64,000 nt of DNA. Origin: Stieleria maiorica (lineage in GTDB: Bacteria; Planctomycetota; Planctomycetia; Pirellulales; Pirellulaceae). Every line of letters begins with the position of its first letter. Positions within the stretch are counted from its first letter, which is position 1. Below the pieces are notes generated by a model. It was given only the letters and a program-made list of their open reading frames with translations. It ran no database searches and was not told the origin of the DNA. Of this stretch, positions 29,878 through 39,728 are shown piece by piece. The stretch spans positions 5,144,402-5,208,401 of the forward strand of contig NZ_CP036264.1 in NCBI RefSeq assembly GCF_008035925.1, read 5' to 3'. Position numbers and translations under genes: made by a program.

Positions 29878-31179
29878 ATGCGTCCCTGGTCCGCCCTCGC
29901 CATCCTGATCCCCTGTTTTGTGTCCCTCTGCGGCGTGACTCGCGCCGTCGCTCAGCAGGACAATTTCGAACGGGAGCCGATCAATTATCTTGATGCCGAG
30001 GTCAACGATCCGGTCGCCCAACTGTCCCGGCGGCTGCAATCGGGCGAGACGACGCTGCAATACGACGATCAGTTCGGGTATTTGCCCTCGGTGCTCGACG
30101 CCCTGGACGTACCGACGAGTTCTCAGACGCTTGTTTTTTCTAAAACGAGTCTCCAGCTGCATCGCATCTCACCGCGACGCCCGCGGGCGCTTTACTTCAA
30201 TGACGATGTGTACGTCGGCTACTGTCAAAGGGGCGATGTGCTTGAATTCGCCACGACAGACGCAAACCAGGGCGCGATCTTTTACACGCTGAAACAGTCG
30301 ACCTCGGAGGGCCCGCCGAATTTTGTCCGTGATCGCGGGAACTGTTTGTCCTGCCACGCCTCAAGCCGCACGCAGGGGGTTCCGGGCTACTTGGTCCGCA
30401 GCGTGTTCGCCGATCCGGCGGGCCGGCCCAAGCTGGGCAGCGGGACTTTTCTGACCGACCACACCAGCCCGTTCGAACAACGCTGGGGCGGTTGGTATGT
30501 GACGGGCAATCACGGTGCGATGCGGCACATGGGCAACACGATCTGCGAAGGCGACGAGTACACGTTTGATCGCGATCCCGGTGCGAATCAGTCAACTCTG
30601 GACGAGTACATCGACACCGACGACTACATTGCACCGCACAGCGACATCGTGGCGCTGATGGTGTTGGAGCATCAGACACAAATGCACAACGCGATCGCGG
30701 CGGCGAACTACGAGACCCGCCAGGCGTTGCACCAGTCGTATCAGATGAACGAATTGCTGGAGCGGCCGAAGGATCATATCAGCGAAAGTGCCCAGCGCCG
30801 GATCGCTGCGTCGGCCGACCGCGTCCTGCGATACCTGTTGATGGCCGACGAATTTCAGCTGACCGACACCGTGACCGGTGCGTCGGAGTTTGCCGCCGAT
30901 TTTTCAGCCCGCGCGATCAAGGATTCGCGCGGACGTTCGCTCCGTGACTTTGACCTGCAAACCCGGTTGTTCAAGTATCCCTGCAGTTACCTGATCTACT
31001 CACCCGCCTTCGACGCCTTGCCGAAGCAGGTTCGCCAGCAGGTTGTCACGCGATTGTTTGCGATTCTTGAAGGTCGCGATGATTCGCCGGACTTCGATCA
31101 CCTGTCGCCCAAAGTGCGTCGCGAGATCCTGGAGATCCTGGTCGAGACGAAACCCGAATTCTCCGAACAAGCGCCCTAG
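29878..31179 (+). CDS. Secreted protein with one CXXCH haem-binding motif
   Basis: 433 residues from ATG 29878, preceded by CGGAGAAG. An upstream frame to 29800 exists but the signal peptide (MRPWSALAILIPCFVSLCGVTRAVAQ) begins at 29878. A single CLSCH motif (Cys156, Cys159, His160) suggests covalent c-type haem in the periplasm. Other conserved-looking stretches are DDVYVGYCQRGDVLEFA, GGWYVTGNHG and MVLEHQTQMHN. The overall fold is not a standard small cytochrome c; it resembles planctomycete uncharacterised haem proteins. Likely redox or electron-transfer role, inferred from the motif only. It diverges from an Rrf2 regulator, which may control it. Confidence 0.75.
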   Translation: MRPWSALAILIPCFVSLCGVTRAVAQQDNFEREPINYLDAEVNDPVAQLSRRLQSGETTLQYDDQFGYLPSVLDALDVPTSSQTLVFSKTSLQLHRISPRRPRALYFNDDVYVGYCQRGDVLEFATTDANQGAIFYTLKQSTSEGPPNFVRDRGNCLSCHASSRTQGVPGYLVRSVFADPAGRPKLGSGTFLTDHTSPFEQRWGGWYVTGNHGAMRHMGNTICEGDEYTFDRDPGANQSTLDEYIDTDDYIAPHSDIVALMVLEHQTQMHNAIAAANYETRQALHQSYQMNELLERPKDHISESAQRRIAASADRVLRYLLMADEFQLTDTVTGASEFAADFSARAIKDSRGRSLRDFDLQTRLFKYPCSYLIYSPAFDALPKQVRQQVVTRLFAILEGRDDSPDFDHLSPKVRREILEILVETKPEFSEQAP

Positions 31180-31997
31180 CTGATACCGGCGAAGTCAAAC
31201 GGTTTCAGTTTCGCGGCGTCGCGTTGCAACCGGTTCAACCACACCGACTTGGGGACGCCGTAGTCGTCGAACAACTCGGGTCGAAACATCGCCAAGGCGG
31301 ACGAGGCGACTTCGTGGTTGGCTTGCGCGAGGGCGGACGTTTCACTGGTCCGCCGCACCAACATCTCTCGCATCGCGGCATTCATCAACCAAGTCGTCGT
31401 GTCGCGGTGAGCACACGACGCACCTTCGCGAACTTCATCGTAAAACGTTCTCGATCGCTCGATGTCAATGCTGTACTGGAACGAACGATCGCGATGGACG
31501 CTGACCCGTCCGATCAACCAATCGGTCCAGCGTTCGACGCCGTAGCGGAGTCGATTCAGCCGGACGGTGTCTTGCACCCGCGCCCCACAGGATTCCAACA
31601 TGATCTGTGCCACTCGATTGCTCGCTTCGATGTGTCCCAGATAGATGCCATGGGTGACCGCGGAAAGACTTTGGTGACTTTCATGGCTCTCCTCACCATC
31701 GACGGCGGCGGTTTCCGCCCCGATGGCCGCAACGACGCGGGTCAACAGTTCCGAAACCAGGACCTCTTCCAAGACGACCACGTGCTCGGACCACCAGTCG
31801 GCCAATCGGCCGTAGTTTCCGGCGTGCTTGGCATCGCGGTAGCGGCCCATCACTCGATGCCACAGTTCATGCCGAGAGCGCGATGCCGTCCAATAGCGCA
31901 TGATCGTTGCCGAGGGAATCCGCGGCCGCAGTTCCAATAACGAAGGGCCATGCTGGGACAAAGTGGCAGCAAGATCGGCAAGGGTAACGCAATGCAT
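31176..31997 (-). CDS. Hypothetical soluble protein
   Basis: 273 residues from ATG 31997 (MHCVTLADLAATLSQHGPSLLELRPRIP). The open frame continues upstream to 32084, but that part is Arg/Ser-rich and unlike a real N-terminus. The protein is largely helical, with SRSRHELWHRVMGRYRDA and VERWTDWLIGRVSVHRDRS. No signal peptide, membrane segment or known family is seen. Its stop overlaps that of the convergent haem protein gene (CTAG). Function unknown. Confidence 0.7.
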   Translation of the reverse strand: MHCVTLADLAATLSQHGPSLLELRPRIPSATIMRYWTASRSRHELWHRVMGRYRDAKHAGNYGRLADWWSEHVVVLEEVLVSELLTRVVAAIGAETAAVDGEESHESHQSLSAVTHGIYLGHIEASNRVAQIMLESCGARVQDTVRLNRLRYGVERWTDWLIGRVSVHRDRSFQYSIDIERSRTFYDEVREGASCAHRDTTTWLMNAAMREMLVRRTSETSALAQANHEVASSALAMFRPELFDDYGVPKSVWLNRLQRDAAKLKPFDFAGIS

Positions 31998-32229
31998 GGA
32001 TGGCAAACCGCAATCGGGGGCGAAACGCAGAGAACGCGAACGCCCAGATGCAGAAACCGTGCCCAAGACGGTTGAACCGGTCAAAGCCGGTCAAAACGCA
32101 ACACGCGTCACCCGCTGCTCGCCCAACGTCGCCCCCACCCCACAACGCCCGTTGCCGATTCGCAACAGGTGTTGGGGAAAGTTACCTGCCGGCTGAACGA
32201 GGACAGAAACTCCCAGCTCCCAGCTCCCT

Positions 32230-35200
32230 TTACCCCGCTCTTCGATAGTACCCCGGCTCGTCTTTCCCATCGCCGTCCCAGTCGCCGACGACGGGTTGGG
32301 CGTCGGCGTCGCCGGGAGGCAGTTCGATGCGGAGGTCGTTGGCGGTCATCTTTTGATCACCGTCGGAATCGATGATCCAGGTGTTGCCTCGGATCACGCC
32401 GACTTCATCGATCCCGTCGCCATCGAAATCGCCGACGATCGGTTGGTCACCGGGCTGGCCGAAATCGAAGGTCGTTTCGGTGGTCTTGCGGCGTCCGTCG
32501 CCTTCGGAATCCAGCACCCAAGTGCCGCCGCGGAAGACTCCGATTTGGTCGATCCCGTCCCCATTCCAATCGCCGGAGACCGGAGTGTCGACGTCTTCGC
32601 CGAATTGGAACACGTGGTCGACCGCGTCGGCACGCAGCTCACCCTGGTTGCCGCGGCGGAGCAAGCGGGCGCGATCTTGACCGCGCAGGTTCGTCGAAAC
32701 CAAACCGAGCGTCTTGCGGTTTTCCAGGTAGCGTCGCGATCGATTCGACGGGTCGGGCAATCCGGCGTCCAGTTTGACGCGTTGCAGGTCACGTTCCCAC
32801 TTGCGTCCGAAGATGCCAATGTCGTCCTTGCCGTCGCCGTCCCAGTCGCCAACGACCGGTTGGTCCATTTCGGTCCCCAGCAAGATCCACAGGTCGCCCT
32901 GGTCCCAGACACCGTTTCCGTTCAGATCGACGAACCATTGCCCGGCGACGTAAACGGCCGCTTCGTCATCGCCATCACCGTCGAAGTCGCCGACGAGTGC
33001 AACGGCATCTTCGGCACCCAACGTCATCTGCTGGCTTTCCTGGCGGACTTCGCCGTCAAGCGTCATCAGTTTCCATGTGCCCTCGGCGTTGTCACCTTCG
33101 GTCCAGTTCTCACTCATTTGCTGCATCGCGACGGCTTTGAATTTGCCGCTCGACGCGATCGTGCCGCGCGGGAACCCGCCGTTGATGATGCTTAAGTGCC
33201 ACGTGACCGCATCGACTTCGCCGATGAATCGGGGAACGGTTCGGTCGGCCGATTCGCCCGCGGTGAACGCAATGGCTTTCGACTCAAACGTCTCTGGCGG
33301 CGGCTGAATCACCGGCGGCGTCTCTCGATCGGGTAGCGGCAAAATGTCCGAAGGCGGTGGTTCCACGGGCGGTTCAACCGGCGGATCCACCGGAGGCTGC
33401 TCGGGCGGGAGTACGATCTCGATTTGGACTTCACTGAAGTTGTTGCGTTCGGAATCGTCCGCCGCACCGACGCGGATCGACAACAACGCGTCAAAGGCCT
33501 GCGTGCCGTCGATCGCTGCGATTAGTCGCGATTCTTCCTCGCTGTACCGATCCGCCGCGTTGACGGCCAACCCGCCGGTGGTTCCCGGCGTGTCGATCGA
33601 ATCGGTCAGCCCGTCGGGTTGACTTTGGAACAGCGTGTACGTGCCGGGCCGCAGTCCGGCAAAGACATAGGCGCCATCGCCGTCAGTGAACACGACCGAG
33701 TTTTCTGCCGCGGCGCCCGACAAGAACGCATCATCGGACAGCCGATTGCCGGCGGCGTCGCGGATTTCGATGCGGACGCCTGCGATCGGCGTGTCATCAC
33801 TGGTGAACATCCCATCGCGGTACTGACGCAACGCTTCGGGCGGAATCGGCGTTTCTGATTCAATCACCCCGCCGTCGATGAAGACGAATCCGGCGATCGA
33901 CGCGGGGGGGATTTCGGGGAAATGATAGCCCGCCGCATCCACTCCGCTGCCGATGTCGATCCCTACGATCACGTCGTCTTCGGCGACCTCCCCGCCACGA
34001 TCGCCGATCAGTTGCCCGCCGTGAAAGTAGTCGACGGGCTGTTCCTGACAGACGCTGTACACACCCGGTGGAAGTTGATCGAAAACATAGCGACCATTCA
34101 CGTCGGTTCGGGTGGTTTCTATGACCACGCCGTTCTCGTCGACCAACTTGATCGTCACACCGCGGATCGGATCTTCGTCAGCGTCTTGCACTTGATCCTG
34201 ATCACGGTCGCTCCAGACGGAGCCGGAGATCGATCCGGGTTCGAACTCGCAGAACAGGTAATCGACCGCCTCTTGCCCGGGTTGCAGCGACACGGACATC
34301 AAGTCGACGCCCAAGACAATGCCACCGGCGCTGCCGAGTACCTGGCCGCCCTGCAGGAATCCGTCGGGCTGATGTTCGAAGATCGTGTACTGGCCGCCCC
34401 GCAAGCCGTCGAAACGATAGTCGCCGTTTGCGTCGGTGATGGTCGTTGCGACGCGGTTGCCGTGGGCGTCACGAAGCTCGATCGTTACGCCTTGGATGCC
34501 GCGTTCATCGTCGTCGCGGATGCAATCGCCGTCGGTATCGATGTGCACCGAACCTTCCAGGCTGGCCGGCGGCTCTTCACAGAAGTCGTACTTCGTTGCG
34601 ACGCTTCCCGAATCCAGTTCGATTTCACTGACTCGGTTCTCTCCGGCAATTCCGCCGTGCGATCCAGCCTTGGTTCCACCGTCGAAAAACCCGGACGGTT
34701 GATCTTGCACGACGGTGTAGCGACCGGGTGCCAGATTAGAAAACCGATAGACGCCATCCGCGTTGGTCAGAACCGAAGCGACTTCGGTCCCGTTTTCGTC
34801 CATCAAGCGGATCGTCACCCCGGCCAATCCGACTTCATCGTCGTCGCGGATGCAGTCCCCGTCCAAGTCGACGTGCACCATGCCGGCCAGCGACGCGGGC
34901 AGCAGTTCGCCAAAGTTATACTCGGTCCCCGAAAGGCCTTGTGGCAGATCGATCCGCTGGAAGCGGTCGTTTGAGGCGACGCCGACCGGCTGGCCATCGA
35001 CTTGCCCGATCGAATCGATTCCGTCCAGGTAACCGGCCGGTTGCGATTGACGAACTTCGTACACCCCTGGTGGCAGATCGTTGAACTCATAGCGTCCGTT
35101 GGCATCGGTGCGTGTGGTCGCGACCACCGCACCGTCTTCACCGACCAGCGTCACCAGCGCGCCTTCGATTCCGTCTTCTCCCGTGTCTCGGCGTCCATCA

Positions 35201-37086
35201 TTGGACTGATCGTGATAGACGTAGCCCGAAAGCGAGACCGGAGCGATCTCACAAAAATCGTACTGCACGCCGATGCCACCGGGCGTCAGCGTGATGTTCT
35301 GGATCATCGTCCCGTCGATCGCGCTGCCGCTTTGAATCCCATCAATGGTGCCGACATGCGATTCACCATCCAGCAGTCCCGATGGCGTGTATTGCACGAT
35401 CCGATAGGTGCCGGGCGGAATGGCATCGAAACGGTAGCGGCCCATGGGCGTCGTCGTGACTCGCGAGATCACGTTGCCGTCGGGCGTTTGTAATTCGACG
35501 ATCACGCCGCCGAGCGGCTGGTCGGATCCCGGCGTGAAGACGCCGTCACAGTCCTCACCCGGTGCGACCAGGAACACATTGCCGGACAGTTCGCCGAGGG
35601 CGAGTTCGCCAAAGTTGTAATTGATCCCGACGTCACCGCCGTCCAAGCGGATGCCGTGAATCCGATCGCCGGGATTGACCGCCGTGCCCACGATTTGTCC
35701 GTCGATCGTCCCCGCCGCGTCGCTGCCGTCGACAAAATCCGCCGGCTGGGTGACCTCGATGATTTCGTATTCACCCGGTGCGAGGCCATCAAACGAATAG
35801 GCTCCGGTCGCGTCGGTGATTGCCGTGAGGATGCCCTGGTCGGCGATCGCATCGACCGGAACGATGCGTACGGTCACGCCGGCGATCCCAGATTCTCCGG
35901 GGTCCCGAACGCCGTTGTCATTATCGTCGGCATAGACCGATCCGCTGAGCGATGCCGGCGCCGCTTCGGCAAAGTTCATTTCGATCGCGTCGGTATCTCC
36001 CAGCGGGATTTGAATCGACGACAAGACATCCAGGCTGGATGCCACACCGGTGGTTTGCCCGGCGACGGTTCCGGGAATCGCCGCAACGCTGTACAAACCA
36101 TCGGGCTGCTGTTGCACGACGCGGTATTGTCCGGGCATCAGATTCAGCGAGCGGCCGAATTCGTAACGCCCGTTGCTGTCGGTGCGCACACGATGTCCGG
36201 TGTCGACATACTGGCCGTTCTGGTCTGCGGCGAACAAAGACAGCTCGACATCGGACAATCCCGATTCGCCGCTTTGCCAGATGGCATCTAGATTGTTGTC
36301 CAACCAGACCCCGCCGCTGATCGAAACCGGTTTCGGCGTCTGGACGGTCGATGCGACTGCAGCGGCGCTGCGGTTGGGTCGGCTGTCGGGACCGGAGCCT
36401 TCGTCCGGCGGCAGGTTCAATCCGTAATCGACGCCGGGGCTGCCGTAATCATTCAGAAAGATCGCGTCCGCAGTCACGGATTCGTAGTGCGGTGCTTCGA
36501 ACACCGCTTCCAAAATCGAATCCTGGAACTCCTGACCGGAGGTGATGACGTCCAAGCGATCGTTGAAAACCTCCAAGTCCAGCGAGTTGCGCAGGACTTC
36601 GTCGACGTCGATGGTGAATTCCAGTCGGTCGCCGGCGCGAAAGTTTTGCAGGTTTAGGACCAACTCTTGTCCGCCGTCGGCCACGCTGGCCTGGGCCGTC
36701 GCGATCCGTCCGTCGGCGGTGACGATTCGAATGATCTGGAAATCATGCGCGTTGCTCTTCCCGCGCCCGCCGAGCTGGGTGTCAAAGATCGGATCGCCGA
36801 CCGAAATGCCGTCGCCATCTTTGTCGGTGCGGATCCGCAATTGCTGGAGCTCGGTGTCGGGAGCGCCGCCGGTGAACGACAGGATGAATCGATCGCCCTG
36901 GGAATCGCTACCCACATCGTTGTCGGACTCCAAGTAGTCCGTTTCCAGATAAACCACACCGACATGGATCGGATCGGCGGCCAACAATTCTCGTCGTTCC
37001 AATTGCTGCGGCCGCGGCGCACGTCGTTTGACGTCCGACGGCTGTTTCCGCGAAGAACGGCGAGTACGTTTGGGTTTCCAAATCAC
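32230..37086 (-). CDS. Giant SdrD-like/FG-GAP surface protein with LEPR-type N-terminus
   Basis: 1618 residues starting at GTG 37086, preceded by a strong ribosome site (AGGGAGGTG). The N-terminus is very basic and contains PQQLERRELLAADP, the planctomycete LEPR-XLL-type export or processing motif, in place of a classical signal peptide. Eight SdrD B-like (carboxypeptidase-regulatory-like) repeats of about 115-125 residues follow, each opening with S(L/I)SGxVxxDxxxDGxxDxxE and ending with a GxYxxxQxQPxGxxDG block. A Pro-rich linker (about 1245-1265) leads to five FG-GAP/VCBS-like repeats with Ca-binding DxDGDGxDE loops. Expected to be a calcium-stabilised adhesin or cell-envelope stalk. No PEP-CTERM or LPXTG tail is seen. 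Confidence 0.9.
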   Translation of the reverse strand: MIWKPKRTRRSSRKQPSDVKRRAPRPQQLERRELLAADPIHVGVVYLETDYLESDNDVGSDSQGDRFILSFTGGAPDTELQQLRIRTDKDGDGISVGDPIFDTQLGGRGKSNAHDFQIIRIVTADGRIATAQASVADGGQELVLNLQNFRAGDRLEFTIDVDEVLRNSLDLEVFNDRLDVITSGQEFQDSILEAVFEAPHYESVTADAIFLNDYGSPGVDYGLNLPPDEGSGPDSRPNRSAAAVASTVQTPKPVSISGGVWLDNNLDAIWQSGESGLSDVELSLFAADQNGQYVDTGHRVRTDSNGRYEFGRSLNLMPGQYRVVQQQPDGLYSVAAIPGTVAGQTTGVASSLDVLSSIQIPLGDTDAIEMNFAEAAPASLSGSVYADDNDNGVRDPGESGIAGVTVRIVPVDAIADQGILTAITDATGAYSFDGLAPGEYEIIEVTQPADFVDGSDAAGTIDGQIVGTAVNPGDRIHGIRLDGGDVGINYNFGELALGELSGNVFLVAPGEDCDGVFTPGSDQPLGGVIVELQTPDGNVISRVTTTPMGRYRFDAIPPGTYRIVQYTPSGLLDGESHVGTIDGIQSGSAIDGTMIQNITLTPGGIGVQYDFCEIAPVSLSGYVYHDQSNDGRRDTGEDGIEGALVTLVGEDGAVVATTRTDANGRYEFNDLPPGVYEVRQSQPAGYLDGIDSIGQVDGQPVGVASNDRFQRIDLPQGLSGTEYNFGELLPASLAGMVHVDLDGDCIRDDDEVGLAGVTIRLMDENGTEVASVLTNADGVYRFSNLAPGRYTVVQDQPSGFFDGGTKAGSHGGIAGENRVSEIELDSGSVATKYDFCEEPPASLEGSVHIDTDGDCIRDDDERGIQGVTIELRDAHGNRVATTITDANGDYRFDGLRGGQYTIFEHQPDGFLQGGQVLGSAGGIVLGVDLMSVSLQPGQEAVDYLFCEFEPGSISGSVWSDRDQDQVQDADEDPIRGVTIKLVDENGVVIETTRTDVNGRYVFDQLPPGVYSVCQEQPVDYFHGGQLIGDRGGEVAEDDVIVGIDIGSGVDAAGYHFPEIPPASIAGFVFIDGGVIESETPIPPEALRQYRDGMFTSDDTPIAGVRIEIRDAAGNRLSDDAFLSGAAAENSVVFTDGDGAYVFAGLRPGTYTLFQSQPDGLTDSIDTPGTTGGLAVNAADRYSEEESRLIAAIDGTQAFDALLSIRVGAADDSERNNFSEVQIEIVLPPEQPPVDPPVEPPVEPPPSDILPLPDRETPPVIQPPPETFESKAIAFTAGESADRTVPRFIGEVDAVTWHLSIINGGFPRGTIASSGKFKAVAMQQMSENWTEGDNAEGTWKLMTLDGEVRQESQQMTLGAEDAVALVGDFDGDGDDEAAVYVAGQWFVDLNGNGVWDQGDLWILLGTEMDQPVVGDWDGDGKDDIGIFGRKWERDLQRVKLDAGLPDPSNRSRRYLENRKTLGLVSTNLRGQDRARLLRRGNQGELRADAVDHVFQFGEDVDTPVSGDWNGDGIDQIGVFRGGTWVLDSEGDGRRKTTETTFDFGQPGDQPIVGDFDGDGIDEVGVIRGNTWIIDSDGDQKMTANDLRIELPPGDADAQPVVGDWDGDGKDEPGYYRRAG

Positions 37087-37148
37087 GAGCGCGGCACCTC
37101 CCTGTGCCAGTACGAAAAAGGGGTCAGGCCTCTTTTTTTCGGGATCAC

Positions 37149-37224
37149 GTTGATGTCCAGGCTTGAGGCGGTTCCCGGTCGCTGCGATGCAGCGAGCATG
37201 GGCGGCTAAAGCCTGGACACCAAC
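37149..37224. repeat. Palindromic intergenic repeat
   Basis: GTTGATGTCCAGGCTT at the left is complementary to AAGCCTGGACACCAAC at the right with one mismatch, and adjacent GGCGG/GCGGC segments add to the stem. It lies between the SdrD-like and WD40 genes. Confidence 0.75.
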
Positions 37225-37246
37225 GGTTGCCGATTCTTCACATGCG

Positions 37247-38380
37247 TCAGCGGTCGATCGGGTTGCTGCGTTCGGCGATGCGGTCGCGAACGGCTTTCAG
37301 TCCTGTCAGTTCCCATCGTCGCAGCGTGGTGTCGTATCCGCCGGAAAACAGAAAGTTGCCGGTCGATGCCAAGGCGGCGATCGACCCGGTGTGTCCGCTC
37401 AGTTTTTCAACCGTCTTTCCGCTCGACGCGTTGACGATCCAGGTCACGTTGTTGCTGCCGGCGACGGCCAGATGCTGGTCATCCAGGATGCAGACCGAAA
37501 ACAGTTTTCCGGTGGTCACGTTGATGCGGCGGACCGGTTGTTTGATCTCGGTATCGAACATTGTGACGCAGCCGTCTTCGCCGACGCTGACGACCACCGG
37601 TGATGCGTCGTTGAATCTCAGGTCGTGGATTCGCCCGGTGTGGATCTGGTAGTCGCCCAGAAGCGCACTTGTGTTGCGGTCAAACAGATGCAGGTCACCG
37701 CTGCGGCCGGCAACCGCCAATAATTTCCCATCGTCGCGATAATCGACCGAGCGAAGGTCCGTGCAATCACACGTCGCTTGGGGTTGATCTTCCCGTTTCG
37801 TCCGCCCGATCAGATAAACTTTGTTTTCGAACCCGACCGCCGCCAATTCCTGGCCGTCCGGCGAGAACCGGACACAGGCCAGGGCGGGGGTTCCCGACAT
37901 CCGCTGTACAATGCGATACGCGGAGTTTCGATCCCAAAGAATAAGTTGCCCGTCGTTACCGGCGGAGACGAGCCGGTTGCCCGCCCGGTCGAAGTCCAAC
38001 GTCTGGATCAAGTCCGTGTGCCCCTGGAGTGTCGCGACCAATTTCAATCGACTCGCATCGTAGATCCGAATGGCATGGTCATCTCCGGCGACCGCGACCA
38101 CTTCGCCACGGGGATCCGTTGCGATCGCTTGAACGATCGTGGTGGGAAAATCCGGACTGATCGGTTGCAACTGGACGATCTGGCTGTCATTGATTTGCAC
38201 CATCCGCTCGACGGCCGGCTGAACCGACAGCTTGCCCTTGGCGACACGCTCCGGTTCGCTCGCCCGGCAAGTCAGACTGAAACGCTGCCCGGCAAGCGCT
38301 GCAAACGCCGCCGACGCGGTTAGGAACGACCGACGCGATCGCTCGCAGGCGACCCCCAGGTCCTCTGTTCGTTCTGACAT
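37247..38380 (-). CDS. WD40-repeat protein with Tat-type signal
   Basis: 377 residues from ATG 38380. The N-terminus contains SRRSFLTASAAFAALAG, a twin-arginine-type signal. The rest is a run of seven WD40-like blades, for example VVAVAGDDHAIRIYDASRLK, RLVSAGNDGQLILWDRNS, LLAVAGRSGDLHLFDRNT and FLFSGGYDTTLRRWEL, forming one beta propeller. It is presumably exported folded and serves as a protein-interaction platform. It lies 160 bases upstream of the SdrD-like gene on the same strand, with a hairpin repeat between them. Precise role unknown. Confidence 0.88.
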   Translation of the reverse strand: MSERTEDLGVACERSRRSFLTASAAFAALAGQRFSLTCRASEPERVAKGKLSVQPAVERMVQINDSQIVQLQPISPDFPTTIVQAIATDPRGEVVAVAGDDHAIRIYDASRLKLVATLQGHTDLIQTLDFDRAGNRLVSAGNDGQLILWDRNSAYRIVQRMSGTPALACVRFSPDGQELAAVGFENKVYLIGRTKREDQPQATCDCTDLRSVDYRDDGKLLAVAGRSGDLHLFDRNTSALLGDYQIHTGRIHDLRFNDASPVVVSVGEDGCVTMFDTEIKQPVRRINVTTGKLFSVCILDDQHLAVAGSNNVTWIVNASSGKTVEKLSGHTGSIAALASTGNFLFSGGYDTTLRRWELTGLKAVRDRIAERSNPIDR

Positions 38381-38692
38381 CAAGAATTACTCCCGCGATT
38401 GTCGCCGATGGTCCTTCGGCCCATTAGGGTTTTGGTTCCTACACTTGCAGGCAGCTCAACCTCAACACTCAAACTCTGCGCAGCCCGATTCTTTTCTGTC
38501 ATCGGCCATCCGACGCGTCACTCATGACCGGATCAATCGGAATCTCGAAAACCCCTTGCTAGCATTGCCGCCAGGGACCGCAAATCTGCGTGGCGGGTTT
38601 AAATCCGGCTTTCTCCAGAGCGACAGGACTTGCTACAACCGCCAGCTGCCGCAGGTTTTGACGCGGCTCTTGTCAAACGGATTGACCAATCA

Positions 38693-39706
38693 ATGACTCC
38701 AAGGATGGTGCCGCTGGCCATGGGAAAGACGTACCAACACAACAGGAAGGACGACGACGGGATCGGTTTTCGCGACCATCGCCCCACATTTCGATGGTTT
38801 GGTGCGGCGATCATCGGCTGCCTGATCAGCGCGCCGGTCACCCTCGGGCAACCGGCCGGAGCCCAGCAGGCCGCCGGCGGTGGAGCCCAAGCGGCCGCGC
38901 CGGCGCAACACCCCTTCCCTCCGCTGACCCCGCAACAACAAGCACAACTGGACCAAGTACTGAAGGCGTGGGAAACGCAGAGCCAAGGCACCAACACCCT
39001 GGAATGCAAGTTCGAACGCTGGCACTTTGATCTGATGGCGGCTCCCGCGGGGGTCCACGCGCACAAGGCCGAGGGTGAAATCAAGTACGCGAACCCTGAC
39101 AAGGGCCTGTTCCGCGTTGACAGCATGATGTTTTACAAGGGCATGCAAAACGGAAAGCCCCAATACGGCCCGAACCCCAACAAGTTCGGTGAGTATTGGG
39201 TCTGCAACGGCGTGGAGTTGATCGAATATGATCGCGGTGAAAAGAAATGCAATGTGCAGACACTGCCACCGAACATGCAGGGCCAACAGATCTTCAACAG
39301 CCCGTTGCCGTTCGTCTTCAACTTGGACGCGCAAAAGATCAAGCAGCGTTACTGGGTGACGCTGAAACCATCACCAAAACCCAACACGTTTCTGATCCAG
39401 GCGTGGCCCAAGCTGCAAGAAGACCGCGCCCAGTACAAGATGGTGCAAGTCGTCTTGAGTGCGGCCTTTGAGCCCGAGGTGTTGATCATGTACGCACCAA
39501 ACTTTCATGAGAAGTTGGCGCCACAGTGGGACCACTATGAGTTCAAAGACGTCAAGCGAAACGCGATCGGCGCGGGGCTGCAGCAGTTCATGGGGAACTT
39601 CATTCCCAAGAAGCCGCCGTCCAACTGGGAGATTACGCGGCAGAACTTCATGCCCCCTCAAATCGCCCAAGGCCAACCGGGCGCCCCTGCAGCGCCGCAG
39701 CGCTAG
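38693..39706 (+). CDS. Secreted TIGR03009-like planctomycete protein
   Basis: About 337 residues if started at ATG 38693; ATGs at 38705 and 38720 are equally possible. A membrane or signal segment (FRWFGAAIIGCLISAPVTLGQ) is followed by a low-complexity Ala/Gln/Gly stretch and then a domain starting LDQVLKAWETQSQGTNTLECKFERW. This opening, with GEIKYANPDKGLFR and WVCNGVELIEYDRGEKK, matches the TIGR03009 planctomycete domain, which has a LolA/LolB-like character. It may carry lipids or lipoproteins in the periplasm, by analogy only. It stands alone before the repeat island. Confidence 0.82.
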   Translation: MTPRMVPLAMGKTYQHNRKDDDGIGFRDHRPTFRWFGAAIIGCLISAPVTLGQPAGAQQAAGGGAQAAAPAQHPFPPLTPQQQAQLDQVLKAWETQSQGTNTLECKFERWHFDLMAAPAGVHAHKAEGEIKYANPDKGLFRVDSMMFYKGMQNGKPQYGPNPNKFGEYWVCNGVELIEYDRGEKKCNVQTLPPNMQGQQIFNSPLPFVFNLDAQKIKQRYWVTLKPSPKPNTFLIQAWPKLQEDRAQYKMVQVVLSAAFEPEVLIMYAPNFHEKLAPQWDHYEFKDVKRNAIGAGLQQFMGNFIPKKPPSNWEITRQNFMPPQIAQGQPGAPAAPQR

Positions 39707-39728
39707 GCTTACGCGCACCGGACGATAC

